This document shows positions 34,063 to 43,657 of a DNA stretch of 51,626 bases, one piece after another; within the stretch, counting starts at the first letter, position 1, and every line of letters starts with the position of its first letter. The notes under the pieces were generated by a model. It ran no database searches and was not told the DNA's origin. It was given only the letters and a program-made list of their open reading frames with translations. A program made the translations under genes and the position numbers. The DNA lies in the NCBI GenBank assembly GCA_023664865.1, contig JAMPEU010000004.1, forward strand, positions 1 to 51,626, given 5' to 3'. The DNA comes from Butyrivibrio sp. (lineage in GTDB: Bacteria; Bacillota; Clostridia; Lachnospirales; Lachnospiraceae).

Positions 34063-34105
34063 TTAAAAAGTGCAGCTCATCAGATTACTCCTTAGAACTG
34101 CACTT
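34063..34105 (-). terminator. Terminator of the AGE-family gene
   Basis: AAGTGCAG and CTGCACTT pair around a loop of 22 bases, followed on the minus strand by TTTTTAATT. It lies 58 bp after the stop of the epimerase-like gene. Confidence 0.8.
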
Positions 34106-34162
34106 CCATCTCATGCTTCTAATATTCTTGTTAAAAACCCACACAAAACACTTTTCACCTTT

Positions 34163-35656
34163 TTAATGCAGTCCATTAAACTTTACTTTGTAAATACGGT
34201 TGCCGTCAGGCATAAACTCCGGGCGCATTTCCTCACTATATTTAAGCACATTGCCGAAGAACATATAAGGTGCAAAACTGCGGTGTGAAGGTCTTTCCCA
34301 TTCCGGAATGGCGTAGAAAAGTTCAAATTCCTTATTTTTAATGCGGCTTGCCGTCATATATCCAAAAAGTGCATGCTCAAAGCTGTGTAAAGATGTCTTC
34401 CAGTTATGTGCTTTAGGATACTTGATTACCGGCTTATCGGTTTTGCCGTCTAGCATATGCCAAATTTCCCCATGCTCTTTATCCACCATCTTATCGAACC
34501 AATATCTGTGCGTGTTATTCAGATACCTATAGTAATAAGGATCATGAATGGAGAGAATTTCGCACGCCTGATCAAGTTCCGCCAAAATCCACCATTCTTT
34601 ATCGGTATCCAGATCTCCGTTCTCATCGTAGCGTCTTGCCCATGAGCCTGTCTCCTCAATATACGCCGACTTGATAATATTATCAATCTTCGGGCGGGCA
34701 AAATCAATATAAAACGGATCGCCAAGCAACTCCCCGACTTTCTGGATTACCCAGAAGGTTTTTACCGAGTGTCCGAAGTCCGTATGGTCCGAGCCCAATT
34801 CCATAGATGTCGACTTGCTTTCCACACCCCAGAAGAATTTATAATGTTCACTGTAAAACTGTGTGATTAGGATATCTACTATCTTCTTCATATCCTTTTT
34901 CCAGATGCTCTGGTAAGGTTCAGGCAGAGACGGCGTAAGCATCAGCATATACGCATATATCTGGTCAAGCTGAGCAACTATCTGTACCTCCGGGTCATTC
35001 GTATGCTTCGGATACCATGTCAAATAACCTTTGCCATCGTCCATATAAACCTTGAATATATAATCCTTTAACTGTATGATTTTATGCAGTATCGTATTAT
35101 CATGCGTCAAAAAGTAATACATTCCAAGCCCGGTCAAACCGTATGCCAAATCCTGACTGGTTCTTAGTTTGTAATCATTGTCCCATTCTCCCGATGCCTT
35201 TTTCTGCGTAACGTGCATACCATAGTTGCCATCCATTGCCTGTGAAAGCGCCAGCGCTCCCTTACGACAGATTTCCAGATAATGCGGATCTCCTGCCATA
35301 TGGAAAGCAATGCCAAACGCATAAGTCAGGCGGGAATGTGCGCGGACGTAATTATACTCCGGCTTAACCAGCCCTTTCGTATCTGAGCATGATGCCGCCT
35401 GTTTAAATTCCTCAGGCCACAGTTCCTGATTATCAGGCAGATTACTCCCCGCGTTAGTGCGGTATGTATTAAAAAGTCCTCCATTAAGTTCGGTTGCGTC
35501 AGGCTTGTCCCAGAATTTCATCAAATCGTTTACAACATGTTCTTTCCACACACAGGGTTCAATCGCTTCTTCTATCAGTTTATCAACGTCAATATCTTCC
35601 TCTTTCTTTATGCCTGCCATCGGCTGTGATGGCAGATTGCAGTATTCTGTACTCAT
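34163..35656 (-). CDS. AGE/RnBP-family sugar epimerase-like enzyme
   Basis: 497-residue cytosolic (alpha/alpha)6-barrel protein of the N-acylglucosamine 2-epimerase family. Recognisable blocks are the early barrel residues VRAHSRLTYAFGIAF, the middle SDHTDFGHSVKTFWV with its conserved His, DKEWWILAELDQACEI, and NWKTSLHSFEHALFGY with the late catalytic His. Enzymes of the family isomerise N-acetylmannosamine, cellobiose, mannose or related sugars; which one cannot be told here. At 497 residues it is longer than the common 400. GGAAGGGG lies upstream of the ATG. Flanked by its own terminator and by the NlpC/P60 gene region, it seems a single-gene unit. Intact. Confidence 0.85.
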   Translation of the reverse strand: MSTEYCNLPSQPMAGIKKEEDIDVDKLIEEAIEPCVWKEHVVNDLMKFWDKPDATELNGGLFNTYRTNAGSNLPDNQELWPEEFKQAASCSDTKGLVKPEYNYVRAHSRLTYAFGIAFHMAGDPHYLEICRKGALALSQAMDGNYGMHVTQKKASGEWDNDYKLRTSQDLAYGLTGLGMYYFLTHDNTILHKIIQLKDYIFKVYMDDGKGYLTWYPKHTNDPEVQIVAQLDQIYAYMLMLTPSLPEPYQSIWKKDMKKIVDILITQFYSEHYKFFWGVESKSTSMELGSDHTDFGHSVKTFWVIQKVGELLGDPFYIDFARPKIDNIIKSAYIEETGSWARRYDENGDLDTDKEWWILAELDQACEILSIHDPYYYRYLNNTHRYWFDKMVDKEHGEIWHMLDGKTDKPVIKYPKAHNWKTSLHSFEHALFGYMTASRIKNKEFELFYAIPEWERPSHRSFAPYMFFGNVLKYSEEMRPEFMPDGNRIYKVKFNGLH

Positions 35657-35707
35657 ATTGTATCTATCCCCTTCCTTAGATTATTTTGTTGGGCTACATT
35701 TAAAGCA

Positions 35708-35855
35708 TAAAGCATTTATACTTTATTAAATTATAACATGGAATAATTTGACAATTTATGTCATTTTTGCTATTTTTCGGTTATTTTTACCCATTTCCCC
35801 CTAAAATAAAAATGCCATAGCTCCGAAACCTATTTCCCGACTTCGTTCTATGGCA
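35708..35855 (-). repeat. 148-bp direct repeat, identical to 23644-23791
   Basis: Intact copy of the repeat, covering the terminator of the NlpC/P60 gene and the DNA beyond it. With the partner copy it brackets about 12 kb holding one TIR pair, the IS remnant, the agr locus and the AGE gene, all of which could be deleted by recombination between the repeats. Confidence 0.95.
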
Positions 35856-35856
35856 T
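35805..35856 (-). terminator. Terminator of the NlpC/P60 gene
   Basis: ATGCCATAG and CTATGGCAT pair around a 27-base loop and are followed on the minus strand by a T-rich run. 58 bp past the stop codon. Confidence 0.75.
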
Positions 35857-35913
35857 AATCCGACTTATGAATTTACACTATAATAATTATATAGAAAAAT
35901 TTCCTAATCCCCG

Positions 35914-37104
35914 CTACACAATCCTTCTTATCGTAATAATACTCCTATATGTAGCCGACTGCGCTACTATTCCCGTGCGTGCGCTGGCAGCATGTACAAT
36001 CTGCCCGTTGCCGATATAAATAGCAACATGCCCGCCATAATAAATAATATCTCCCGGTTCCGCCTCATCATATGACACGCTTCTTCCTACCTGCGACTGT
36101 GAATAAGACGTGCGCGGCAGGGAATATCCATACGCTTTATATACGGATTGTACAAATCCCGAACAGTCGGCTCCGTTCGTAAGGCTGGTTCCGCCCGCCA
36201 CATAAGGGTTGCCTACAAATTGACACGCGTACCTTGCAATCTCCTGTCCCGATGCGCTGCCGTAAGAAGCCACCACTGGAGTTGAAGGCTTTGACGATGA
36301 TGTTTTTGACGCTGCCGCCTTTGCCTGCGCTTCTTCCGCCTTTCTGCGTGCCTCTTCCTCGGCTTTTTTCCTTTCCTCCTCTTCCAGTTTCTTAATCTGT
36401 GCGGTTTCCTGCTTGATTTTGGTCGAATAAGCCGCGGCTTCCTGTTTGGCTTTCGCTAATACTACATCATAGTTATCATACTCTTCCTGCTTTTGCGCAA
36501 GCAGTTCTTCCGCATAGGTTTGAGCTTCTTCCATCTCATACTTCGAGGTCTCAAGCTCAGACTTTTCATCCTCTAATTGTTCTTTAAGCAGAGCTACCGT
36601 TTCCACAGTCAACTGGTACTCTTCCAGAAGGTTTCGGTCGTACTCATAAAGTTTCTCGATATAATCAGCCTTATTAAGCGCATCATTTATATCAGAAGAT
36701 GTTAAAAGCAGCTGCACATACGATACATCACCTTGCTCGTACATGAACTTTATCCTTATCTTCATGGACTCGTACTGTGAATCCTTAGTTTCCACCGCCG
36801 CATCATAATCCGCCTGTGTCTCGGCAATCTCATTTTCTTTGCTGCTGATATCTTCTTCAATGAGGCTTATATCCGTAAGCAAGGCTACCAGCTCCGCGTC
36901 CAGTTCTTCTATTTCGCTGCCGATATCCGCCTGTGCGCCCATATAGCTGTCAATCTGCTCATTCACTTCTTTAAGAGCTTTTTCATTTGCTTCTTTTTCT
37001 TTTTGCAGACTGGAAATAGTGGTAGCATACGCTGATTCTACCACTAAAGCAAACATGATTAAAACTATCATTACACTGGCAAATCTTTTAAGTAAACTTT
37101 TCAT
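35914..37104 (-). CDS. Secreted coiled-coil NlpC/P60 peptidoglycan endopeptidase
   Basis: 396 residues from the ATG at 37104. A signal peptide (KRFASVMIVLIMFALVVESA) precedes AYATT near residue 29. A long coiled coil (about 30-235, rich in Glu, Lys and Gln) resembles PcsB/CwlO-type proteins, where it contacts the division or FtsEX machinery. After an Ala/Lys/Glu and Ser/Pro linker, the C-terminal NlpC/P60 domain (about 285-396) has its catalytic Cys in GADCSGFVQS, His in GGHVAIYIG, and a second His in QIVHAAS. It would cut peptide stems of the cell wall. It follows asnS by 62 bp and has its own terminator. A broken second copy is at 23.8 kb. Confidence 0.93.
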   Translation of the reverse strand: MKSLLKRFASVMIVLIMFALVVESAYATTISSLQKEKEANEKALKEVNEQIDSYMGAQADIGSEIEELDAELVALLTDISLIEEDISSKENEIAETQADYDAAVETKDSQYESMKIRIKFMYEQGDVSYVQLLLTSSDINDALNKADYIEKLYEYDRNLLEEYQLTVETVALLKEQLEDEKSELETSKYEMEEAQTYAEELLAQKQEEYDNYDVVLAKAKQEAAAYSTKIKQETAQIKKLEEEERKKAEEEARRKAEEAQAKAAASKTSSSKPSTPVVASYGSASGQEIARYACQFVGNPYVAGGTSLTNGADCSGFVQSVYKAYGYSLPRTSYSQSQVGRSVSYDEAEPGDIIYYGGHVAIYIGNGQIVHAASARTGIVAQSATYRSIITIRRIV

Positions 37105-37166
37105 ATGTGCCTTCACTTCCAATTTTATTCTCAAAAGCAACCAACGTAAATTATTTCAATAAAGCT

Positions 37167-38558
37167 TTATAATTCGCAGTTCTTAACGGTTCTTGGGAAC
37201 GGTACAACGTCCCTGATATTTCCCATGCCTGTAAGATACATTACACACCTTTCAAAGCCTAAGCCAAAGCCTGCATGTCTTGCCGAACCGTACTTTCTCA
37301 AATCAAGATAGAATTGATAATCATCTTTATTAAGCCCCAGCTCGTCCATTCTCTTCTCAAGAGTCTCAAGGTTGTCCTCTCTCTGGCTTCCGCCGATTAT
37401 CTCACCGATTCCGGGTACCAGGCAATCCATTGCCGCTACGGTCTTTCCATCCTCGTTTAGTTTCATATAAAAGGCTTTAATTTCTTTCGGATAATCTGTC
37501 ACAAATACCGGACGCTTAAATTCTTTTTCTGTGAGGTAGCGTTCGTGTTCCGTCTGAAGGTCGCAGCCCCATGATACTTTATATTCAAATTCGTCGTTGT
37601 GTTTCTCAAGTATTTCTATCGCCTCAGTATAGGTCACATGTCCGAAATCCGAGTTAAGCACATGCTGTAATCTCTCAATCAATCCTTTATCAATGAACTG
37701 GTTAAAGAAATTCATTTCCTCCGGCGCATTTTCCAAAACATATCTGATTATATGCTTAAGCATGGACTCTGCCAACATCATATCATCCGTAAGGTCTGCA
37801 AAAGCAATTTCAGGCTCAATCATCCAGAACTCGGCGGCATGTCTGGTCGTATTGGAATTTTCCGCACGGAATGTCGGGCCGAACGTATACACATTCTTAA
37901 ATGCAAAGGCGTATGTCTCCACATTCAACTGTCCGCTTACTGTAAGACTGGTAGGTTTGCCGAAAAAATCCTGACTGTAATCTACGCTGCCGTCATCTGT
38001 CTTAGGGATGTCCTCCAGATTAAGCGTCGTAACCTGAAACATTTCTCCCGCCCCTTCACAATCGCTGCTCGTAATTAACGGCGTGTGCACATACACAAAT
38101 CCCCTTTCCTGAAAAAAGGTATGAATCGCATATGCAATCAGCGAGCGTACACGAAATACCGCCTGAAAGGTATTAGTTCTCGGTCTTAAATGTGAAATAG
38201 TCCTCAAATATTCAAAAGTATGCCTTTTTTTCTGCAGCGGATAGTCTGATGTAGACTCTCCTTCAATCATAATCTCTTCCGCCTGCATCTCAAACGGCTG
38301 CTTTGCCTGCGGCGTCGCTACTATCTTTCCTCTCGCCACTATTGCAGAGCCTACATTCAGCCCTGATATCGTCTCGAAATTCTCCAGATTGTCGCTATAC
38401 ACAATCTGCAGTGTTTCAAAAAAAGTACCGTCATTCACCACGATAAAGCCAAATGTCTTAGAATCTCTGATACTCCTTACCCAGCCGCCGACCGTCACTT
38501 CTTTATCAATATATTTCTCCCTGTTGCGATACAAATCCCTTACATCTGTCAATTCCAT
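37167..38558 (-). CDS. asnS: Asparaginyl-tRNA synthetase
   Basis: Class IIb enzyme charging tRNA-Asn, 463 residues, full length. The N-terminal OB-fold (about 15-105) starts [19 protein letters not shown]. Motif 2 is [21 protein letters not shown] and motif 3 is [13 protein letters not shown] near residue 435-447. The start has AAGGGG. The upstream gap is about 100 bp, too short for a T-box, and none was seen. Housekeeping gene; identification secure. Confidence 0.98.
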   Translation of the reverse strand: MELTDVRDLYRNREKYIDKEVTVGGWVRSIRDSKTFGFIVVNDGTFFETLQIVYSDNLENFETISGLNVGSAIVARGKIVATPQAKQPFEMQAEEIMIEGESTSDYPLQKKRHTFEYLRTISHLRPRTNTFQAVFRVRSLIAYAIHTFFQERGFVYVHTPLITSSDCEGAGEMFQVTTLNLEDIPKTDDGSVDYSQDFFGKPTSLTVSGQLNVETYAFAFKNVYTFGPTFRAENSNTTRHAAEFWMIEPEIAFADLTDDMMLAESMLKHIIRYVLENAPEEMNFFNQFIDKGLIERLQHVLNSDFGHVTYTEAIEILEKHNDEFEYKVSWGCDLQTEHERYLTEKEFKRPVFVTDYPKEIKAFYMKLNEDGKTVAAMDCLVPGIGEIIGGSQREDNLETLEKRMDELGLNKDDYQFYLDLRKYGSARHAGFGLGFERCVMYLTGMGNIRDVVPFPRTVKNCEL

Positions 38559-38659
38559 CTTATACCCCTTCTTTTTATCAATATATTAATCGCAAGTCTA
38601 CCGCTTTCCAGGCATTGAGGCCCCATTTTTGTTCATTTAGGCTTGACACAACTCACAAC

Positions 38660-39745
38660 TTACTCATTCTTTACAACCGCATTCTCAACCAAGAAATCCA
38701 TTACCTTCTCAGCCATAAGATATTCACGGAACTCTTCTTCGTCTATCTCTTCCTTAAGCTCTTCTACCGACGCATATCCATATGTCGCCGCATTTTCACT
38801 CATTGCGTTATTAAATTCTTCATCCGACACATTGAGCCCTTCCACATCAGCAATCGCCTGAAACATAATATACTGCTGCGCTGATGTCACAGAATTTTCC
38901 TTAAAGGTTTCCTCATATGTTTCCTTATCCGTATAATATCTGTTATACATATAAGTGTCCAAATCCATTCCATATGCCGACGCCTGTTCTGTCATTAAAT
39001 CGACCATAGCGTTATAATACCGTTCTGTCATCTTCTCAGGCGGCTCTTTAAAAATGCAATTCGCCATAACGGCATCCATTATATTAGTTCCGACCGTTTC
39101 CTCATACATGTCCATCACATCGGTATACATTAATTCATTCAAAGCAGCGCGCAGCTCCTCCGTCGTATTGTATTCCCCATTAGTGGCTTCTGTAGCTATT
39201 TCGTCCGTAAGCTCCGGTATATCTACTATTGAAATGCCATTGACCGTCACTTCAAACTCTACTGCTGCCCCTGCCAAATCCGGATTATTGCTATAAGTTT
39301 CCGGAAAAGTAAGTTCAAGCGTTACCGTCTCTCCTACGCTTACGCCGATAAGCCCGTCTTCAAATCCCGGAATAAAAGCGCCGGAACCTATTGTAAGGCT
39401 GGCTCCCTGAGCGGAACCGTTATCAAAAGCTACGCCGTCCCTATATCCGGTATAGTCTATATTGACCGTATCTCCTTCTTCTACCACGGTTCTGTCTGTC
39501 ACGTCCGTAGTAACCGCCAATGGCTCTAAAAGATAGGTTTCGATATAGTATTCCACATACTCTGCAATCGCATCCTCATCCGCAGGCGCCGCCACTGTAA
39601 CCTCGATTCCTTTATACTCGCCGAGCGTAACATATTTGGACACATCTATACCGCTTAAATAGGTGGCATCCTTTCCACAGGCGGTCAACATGCTTACTGC
39701 CATTACTGCTGCTGCCAATATTGCAATCTTCTTTTTCTTTTTCAT
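38660..39745 (-). CDS. Trigger-factor-like FKBP lipoprotein
   Basis: 361-residue extracytoplasmic peptidyl-prolyl isomerase-like lipoprotein. A lysine-rich signal with lipobox LTAC places the acylated Cys at about residue 23. The FKBP domain (about 100-190) has DTVNIDYTG, SGAFIPGFEDGLIG and VTLELTFPE. A helical C-terminal chaperone-like region (about 190-361) resembles that of trigger factor. It lacks the ribosome-binding N-terminal domain, so it is a membrane-bound relative rather than Tig itself. Presumably helps exported proteins fold. GGAG precedes the ATG. Single gene between asnS and the GHKL kinase. Confidence 0.9.
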   Translation of the reverse strand: MKKKKKIAILAAAVMAVSMLTACGKDATYLSGIDVSKYVTLGEYKGIEVTVAAPADEDAIAEYVEYYIETYLLEPLAVTTDVTDRTVVEEGDTVNIDYTGYRDGVAFDNGSAQGASLTIGSGAFIPGFEDGLIGVSVGETVTLELTFPETYSNNPDLAGAAVEFEVTVNGISIVDIPELTDEIATEATNGEYNTTEELRAALNELMYTDVMDMYEETVGTNIMDAVMANCIFKEPPEKMTERYYNAMVDLMTEQASAYGMDLDTYMYNRYYTDKETYEETFKENSVTSAQQYIMFQAIADVEGLNVSDEEFNNAMSENAATYGYASVEELKEEIDEEEFREYLMAEKVMDFLVENAVVKNE

Positions 39746-39849
39746 AATCTCCTTGCCTTTCTAATGATACTTTTATAAACTATATTAGAATATACCATAA
39801 ATCGGGACTACTTAAAAGAGTTTCTTTATAAAACTTCGCTAAAATCTTT

Positions 39850-41127
39850 TCATCGCGGAAATAAAATTTTACAGTAGAAACGTTGATTTTCCCACGAAAA
39901 ACTGCAAATGCCGCCGTATTTTTCCACAATCTGTTTTACAATGCCAAGCCCCATCCCATGATGACCTTTCTTGGTAGAGGCAATTCCGTTATCGCTGACT
40001 TTACATTCTTTCTGCGCATGGTTACTGACTGCCAGCGTCCAAAAATGTTCCTGTTCCCCGCCTTTGATGCTTATATCAGGATTCTCCTCATCAACAGACG
40101 CATCATATGCGTTATCCAGAAGATTAGACAGCAGAGAACATGCTTCCATAGGATTAAGCGAATCCAGCCAGACAAACGCTCCTTCGCACACAAACGGAAT
40201 CCCCATCTGTTCAGCGCGCATCTTCTGATTGTTTATCACGATATCTGCTGCCTGATTGCCTGTAAACTCCAAATCTTTTATCACGTCTGTCTTAGCCTGC
40301 AGCGAATCCAGATATAACTGCATCTTTTTCTTCTCATTACGCTCCTGAAGGCTTTGCAACATCTGCAAATGTCCGCGCAAATCATGACGCAGCGCGCGGA
40401 TATCCTGATTTTCATTTCTATACTGCTCCAAATAGGCAAGCTGACACTGAATATAGTCCTCTTCCTGCTTTACCAGCACATTCAGATTCCTTACCCTGCG
40501 CAATGTAATCAAATGCCACAGATACGCGCCCATAGCAAGCAGAAAGAAAAACAGGCAGCCGCCGTTTAGCAGCAGCTGAGTCTTTCCTGAATAATGTACC
40601 CGTATCACGGCGATTCCCATCAGCAGAAATACTTCAAAGAAAAAGAACATTACAAAACCGAAAACTTCCAGTGGACGAAGTATCAGTGAAATGTTATGTT
40701 TTCGCAGCAGCCTGAAAAGTATCGTAACCGCAATGCAGCCCAATATGTCTGCTGCCACGCCAAGTATATCTGCGCCGTATTTTGACAACGCTGCAATCTC
40801 CGGCACAGTAATAATGCTGCGTATCATCATCACGGGGATAATGCTCAGCACTGTATATAGCATAATTGCCGGTATAATCAGTACACTCTCCCACACCTTG
40901 CGTTTCCCCATCAGCAGTACGATAAAAAGCATCGACCAGCAGACGCTCCACGCATCGATGCACATGGATATAAGGCTTACGGCAAATGCAATTACTGCAA
41001 TTTGTAAAGCTTTTCTTCTATCAATTTCAAAACTTCTAACCATAAATATCCGATATACCATGAATATCTGATAAAAAGCAAGCATATCGAATATGCTTAT
41101 GCAAAAAATGTCTACAACCAGATTCAT
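39850..41127 (-). CDS. GHKL sensor histidine kinase
   Basis: 425 residues. Six to seven membrane segments (about 5-215), then a cytosolic part with the H box ALRHDLRGHLQML near residue 265, an N box in LLSNLLDNAYDA, and a G box HGMGLGIVKQI. It is of the AgrC-like GHKL group but has no AgrD or AgrB neighbour, so its ligand may be another peptide or a cell-envelope signal. The response regulator lies 19 bp upstream in the same operon. Ribosome site GGGGGA. Confidence 0.9.
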   Translation of the reverse strand: MNLVVDIFCISIFDMLAFYQIFMVYRIFMVRSFEIDRRKALQIAVIAFAVSLISMCIDAWSVCWSMLFIVLLMGKRKVWESVLIIPAIMLYTVLSIIPVMMIRSIITVPEIAALSKYGADILGVAADILGCIAVTILFRLLRKHNISLILRPLEVFGFVMFFFFEVFLLMGIAVIRVHYSGKTQLLLNGGCLFFFLLAMGAYLWHLITLRRVRNLNVLVKQEEDYIQCQLAYLEQYRNENQDIRALRHDLRGHLQMLQSLQERNEKKKMQLYLDSLQAKTDVIKDLEFTGNQAADIVINNQKMRAEQMGIPFVCEGAFVWLDSLNPMEACSLLSNLLDNAYDASVDEENPDISIKGGEQEHFWTLAVSNHAQKECKVSDNGIASTKKGHHGMGLGIVKQIVEKYGGICSFSWENQRFYCKILFPR

Positions 41128-41146
41128 ATTTTAAAATCCCCCAATT

Positions 41147-41854
41147 TCAGGCAAGGCACCTGACTAACGCCTCCTGCAATTCTTTCTGGCATCTCCTGCT
41201 CACTGACAAAGTTACGCTGCCCTCTAAAGTAAGACTACCCTGTTTCACCACGGTAATGCGTTCTAAATTCACCAGTTGGTTTCTATTAATGCGCGAAAAT
41301 TTATCCTTTGGCAGTTTGGCGCTAAACTCTTTTAAACTCTGCATAAGCATTACTACCGTTCCTGCTTCCTGCCCGTTTCTAAGATATACATCAAGATATC
41401 TTCCATGCACTTCCACATATAAAATATCCCCACTGGAAATAACTCTCTCTCCGTCAAAAGCATCTACCACAAATTTTTCATTTTTTTCGCTTTTCTTTTC
41501 CATGTCTGCAAAAACCTGCTCTACCGCTTCCTTCTTCACAGGTTTTAAAAGATAGCGGAATACTCCGCTGCGATAACCTTCCGGAGCATATTCGATATAA
41601 TTTGTCACCACGACAAGAAATATTTTTCCTTCTGCGCTCAGCCGCCTGCATAAATCCATGCCCGACCGCCCGCTCTCCATGACAATATCTGTGAACACTA
41701 CATCATAACGCACTCCCGACTCCCAATCTTTTATAAGCGACTCTGCATCTGTATAGAACACAGTCTTTCGCCCTGTGGCTTCAATAATCGCCTTAAGTTC
41801 CTGTCCTGCTTGTATTTCATCTTCACATATCGCAATTTTCACAGTAGTAACCAT
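41147..41854 (-). CDS. LytTR response regulator
   Basis: 235 residues from the ATG at 41854. The receiver has CEDE and phosphoacceptor Asp in VVFTDIVME (about 57), Lys in YLLKPVKK. The LytTR domain runs about 135-232 (GDILYVEVHGRYLDVYL, KFSRINRNQLVNLE, LSVSRRCQKEL). An upstream frame adds 17 residues and an internal GTG is possible; the ribosome site is weak (AAAGG close to ATG), so the start is uncertain by a few codons. It pairs with the GHKL kinase downstream. No Agr boxes like those at 29-32 kb were seen nearby, so its target sites differ. Confidence 0.88.
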   Translation of the reverse strand: MVTTVKIAICEDEIQAGQELKAIIEATGRKTVFYTDAESLIKDWESGVRYDVVFTDIVMESGRSGMDLCRRLSAEGKIFLVVVTNYIEYAPEGYRSGVFRYLLKPVKKEAVEQVFADMEKKSEKNEKFVVDAFDGERVISSGDILYVEVHGRYLDVYLRNGQEAGTVVMLMQSLKEFSAKLPKDKFSRINRNQLVNLERITVVKQGSLTLEGSVTLSVSRRCQKELQEALVRCLA

Positions 41855-41922
41855 GCCTTTCTTTTGTCTGTATATATTATAACGCAGAGTGGGGGCTACG
41901 TCCATTATACATAAACGTAAAA

Positions 41923-42076
41923 AGACGGAATAGGCACATATGGTTCCCTTAGTGGTCCTTGAAAAACGCCGGTACTTAGTGAAAAAGCTGTTTTGTAGCT
42001 TTTGAACTTAGTACCGCTGCGTTTTTCACGGAACGAGAGTGTGCCACTAAGGGAACCATATGTGCCTATTCCGTCT
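41923..42076. repeat. 154-bp nested palindrome (MITE-like or long hairpin)
   Basis: A perfect 33-bp inverted repeat (41923-41955 with 42044-42076) begins AGACGGAATAGGCACATATG. Inside it, GAAAAACGC with GGTACTTAGT pairs with a near match, and the apex pairs AAAAGCT with AGCTTTT across GTTTTGT. Nearly all bases are thus paired. It lies between the LytTR gene and the 302-residue membrane protein. There is no coding sequence and no strong T tail, so it looks more like a small mobile palindrome than a terminator. Confidence 0.85.
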
Positions 42077-42114
42077 GGCTAAACTGTTACATTAAGTTTA
42101 ATGATGTCATATTC

Positions 42115-43023
42115 TCATGCTTCCTGCGCGTTCTTAAACAGGCTCTTGAATTTTGATGATAACTTGCACAATTTATCATATAAATCAAAAGTAATTTCTG
42201 TGGCAGGAGCCACCTGCATATATGAGCAAAGCATACATATCATGGTATAGCTGTCCATGACGGACGACTTCACAACCAGTACAATCATCACGGCAAGTAT
42301 AACCGCCACAAAAAACATGTCAAAGCCCGGCATACCCAGAACGCCCAAAAAGGCAAGCGTCACAAGCATTAAAAGAAACCATGCCGCGACCGACATCACC
42401 AATGCGATAAGCGCCGTTTTAAGCGCATCTTTCAAGATAGTCTTCCAATTCTGAAAATAAATAACGACTCCGTCCGCAGCGCTTTTAAAAGCGGACTGTT
42501 CTTCCTGATAAAAAGTATAGGCAAGACAACATTCATCTACGTTGCCAAGCGCGATACTTACAATTGATTTTGCAAAAGATACAAGCGAGTCCATACCGGG
42601 AATTTTGCCAAGGACATCCCCTATAATGTCAAGTCCGCCGTTAATCTGCCTTACTGCACCCGACACCAGACGGTCAACGGCAAAGTATGCAGCGGCAGTG
42701 GCAAACTTCTTTTTTACCACCTGTTTACCATATTCAAACTGGTCTTCCGGCAGATTTCCTGTGGTCAATAGTTGCGTAACCACAGCAATATGCCCCGCTT
42801 TTAACACATATCCCAGATAATACTGTGAAATTCCCAACGCCGCCGCGGACAAAACAATCCATAACATCAGTGAGTATCCAATCACGGTAGTATTTTTGGA
42901 TATTGCCGAAATGGCAATCAAAATCAGTCCCAGTACAATAGAAAATGCTATTGCGCACCCTCCAAGCGCCAGTTTCAACCATACAAATTTGATGGTTTTC
43001 TTAAAAACTTCATTTGCCTTCAT
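42115..43023 (-). CDS. Multi-pass membrane protein, function unknown
   Basis: 302 residues with about six hydrophobic segments (about 18-42, 48-70, 108-125, 205-232, 238-260 and a weaker one). A cytosolic-looking stretch near 80-110 has EDQFEYGKQVVKKKFA, and ANVDECCLAYTFY-like spacing appears near 175 (NVDECCLAYTFYQE). I do not recognise a named family. It has GAGGAG seven bases before the ATG. The 5' leader contains a short repeat element also found at 46.3 kb. It forms its own unit. Confidence 0.75.
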   Translation of the reverse strand: MKANEVFKKTIKFVWLKLALGGCAIAFSIVLGLILIAISAISKNTTVIGYSLMLWIVLSAAALGISQYYLGYVLKAGHIAVVTQLLTTGNLPEDQFEYGKQVVKKKFATAAAYFAVDRLVSGAVRQINGGLDIIGDVLGKIPGMDSLVSFAKSIVSIALGNVDECCLAYTFYQEEQSAFKSAADGVVIYFQNWKTILKDALKTALIALVMSVAAWFLLMLVTLAFLGVLGMPGFDMFFVAVILAVMIVLVVKSSVMDSYTMICMLCSYMQVAPATEITFDLYDKLCKLSSKFKSLFKNAQEA

Positions 43024-43028
43024 ATAAA

Positions 43029-43138
43029 TCTCCTCTCATAAGTAAAATGCCATGCCGCATATAGCTACGGCAATTCCTGCACTATCTATCTTATGGACGC
43101 CCGTCTGCAAAGTCAATCTCCAAAGGCATAAGCGGTTG
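43029..43138 (-). repeat. Dispersed leader repeat, copy A
   Basis: About 110 bp in the leader of the 302-residue membrane gene, similar to 46286-46393. On the minus strand it encodes a possible 12-residue peptide (MPLEIDFADGRP), then a shared ATAGATAGTGCAGGAAT stretch, a small hairpin with GCCG/CGGC arms, and ends at the gene's GAGGAG ribosome site. Position and conservation suggest a leader or attenuator; function unknown. Confidence 0.6.
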
Positions 43139-43179
43139 TTATGGTGTCATAAGCGGTTGAACTATGATAACATAAAAGT

Positions 43180-43213
43180 AGAGCGCACAGGTTTTTCATT
43201 TTCTATGCGCTCT
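43180..43213 (-). terminator. Possible terminator of the C39-like gene
   Basis: AGAGCGCA and TGCGCTCT pair around an 18-base loop, followed on the minus strand by ACTTTT. It is 48 bp past the stop of the C39-like gene. Confidence 0.5.
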
Positions 43214-43260
43214 TACGCTGTTACTATATTTTAGCTTCAATAAGTATCATCAGCTTATTT

Positions 43261-43626
43261 TTAGTATCCTTCTTCGTAAATTTCAAGAAATGACGTTATC
43301 TTTCCATGAGTATATTCGCCCTCAATTAAACCAAATTCAGGATCATAGTATTTGCCATGATAGAACAATACCCAATGAGTGTAACCGCCATCTGCATGAA
43401 CGGTCAAAATAGAATACTTATAGGGCTTGGGATTTTTCTTTGATATACGGATATTCCGTTCAGCATGGCGGATTTCGTACTTATCAAGTATTTCTATAAG
43501 TTGCCCAATACTGGTCGAACCGCTTGTTTTCATATCCTTAATTACATCGTTTATATCTTTGCCTGTAATCATTGCAATACACGCCTGTCCGCAAGTTTCA
43601 AAAGATGGTTGTTTAATCAGTTCCAT
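43261..43626 (-). CDS. C39-like papain-fold protein
   Basis: 121 residues, cytosolic. PSFETCGQACIAMITG places the probable nucleophile Cys at residue 12 with a Gln before the second Cys, as in peptidase C39. HADGGYTHWVLFYHGKYYDPE gives the catalytic His and an Asp. The size equals a lone C39 domain, the kind that otherwise cuts double-glycine leaders in ABC exporters. No exporter or bacteriocin gene is beside it, so it may be a free-standing protease or a relative with another role. It follows the XRE-GyrI regulator by 31 bp, probably one operon. Ribosome site AAAGGAG. Confidence 0.75.
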   Translation of the reverse strand: MELIKQPSFETCGQACIAMITGKDINDVIKDMKTSGSTSIGQLIEILDKYEIRHAERNIRISKKNPKPYKYSILTVHADGGYTHWVLFYHGKYYDPEFGLIEGEYTHGKITSFLEIYEEGY

Positions 43627-43657
43627 AAATTTCTCCTTTATTTCAATTTTGGCTATA

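Noticed and set aside
38559-38659. T-box leader of asnS
   Set aside because: About 100 bp only, without the conserved T-box sequence.
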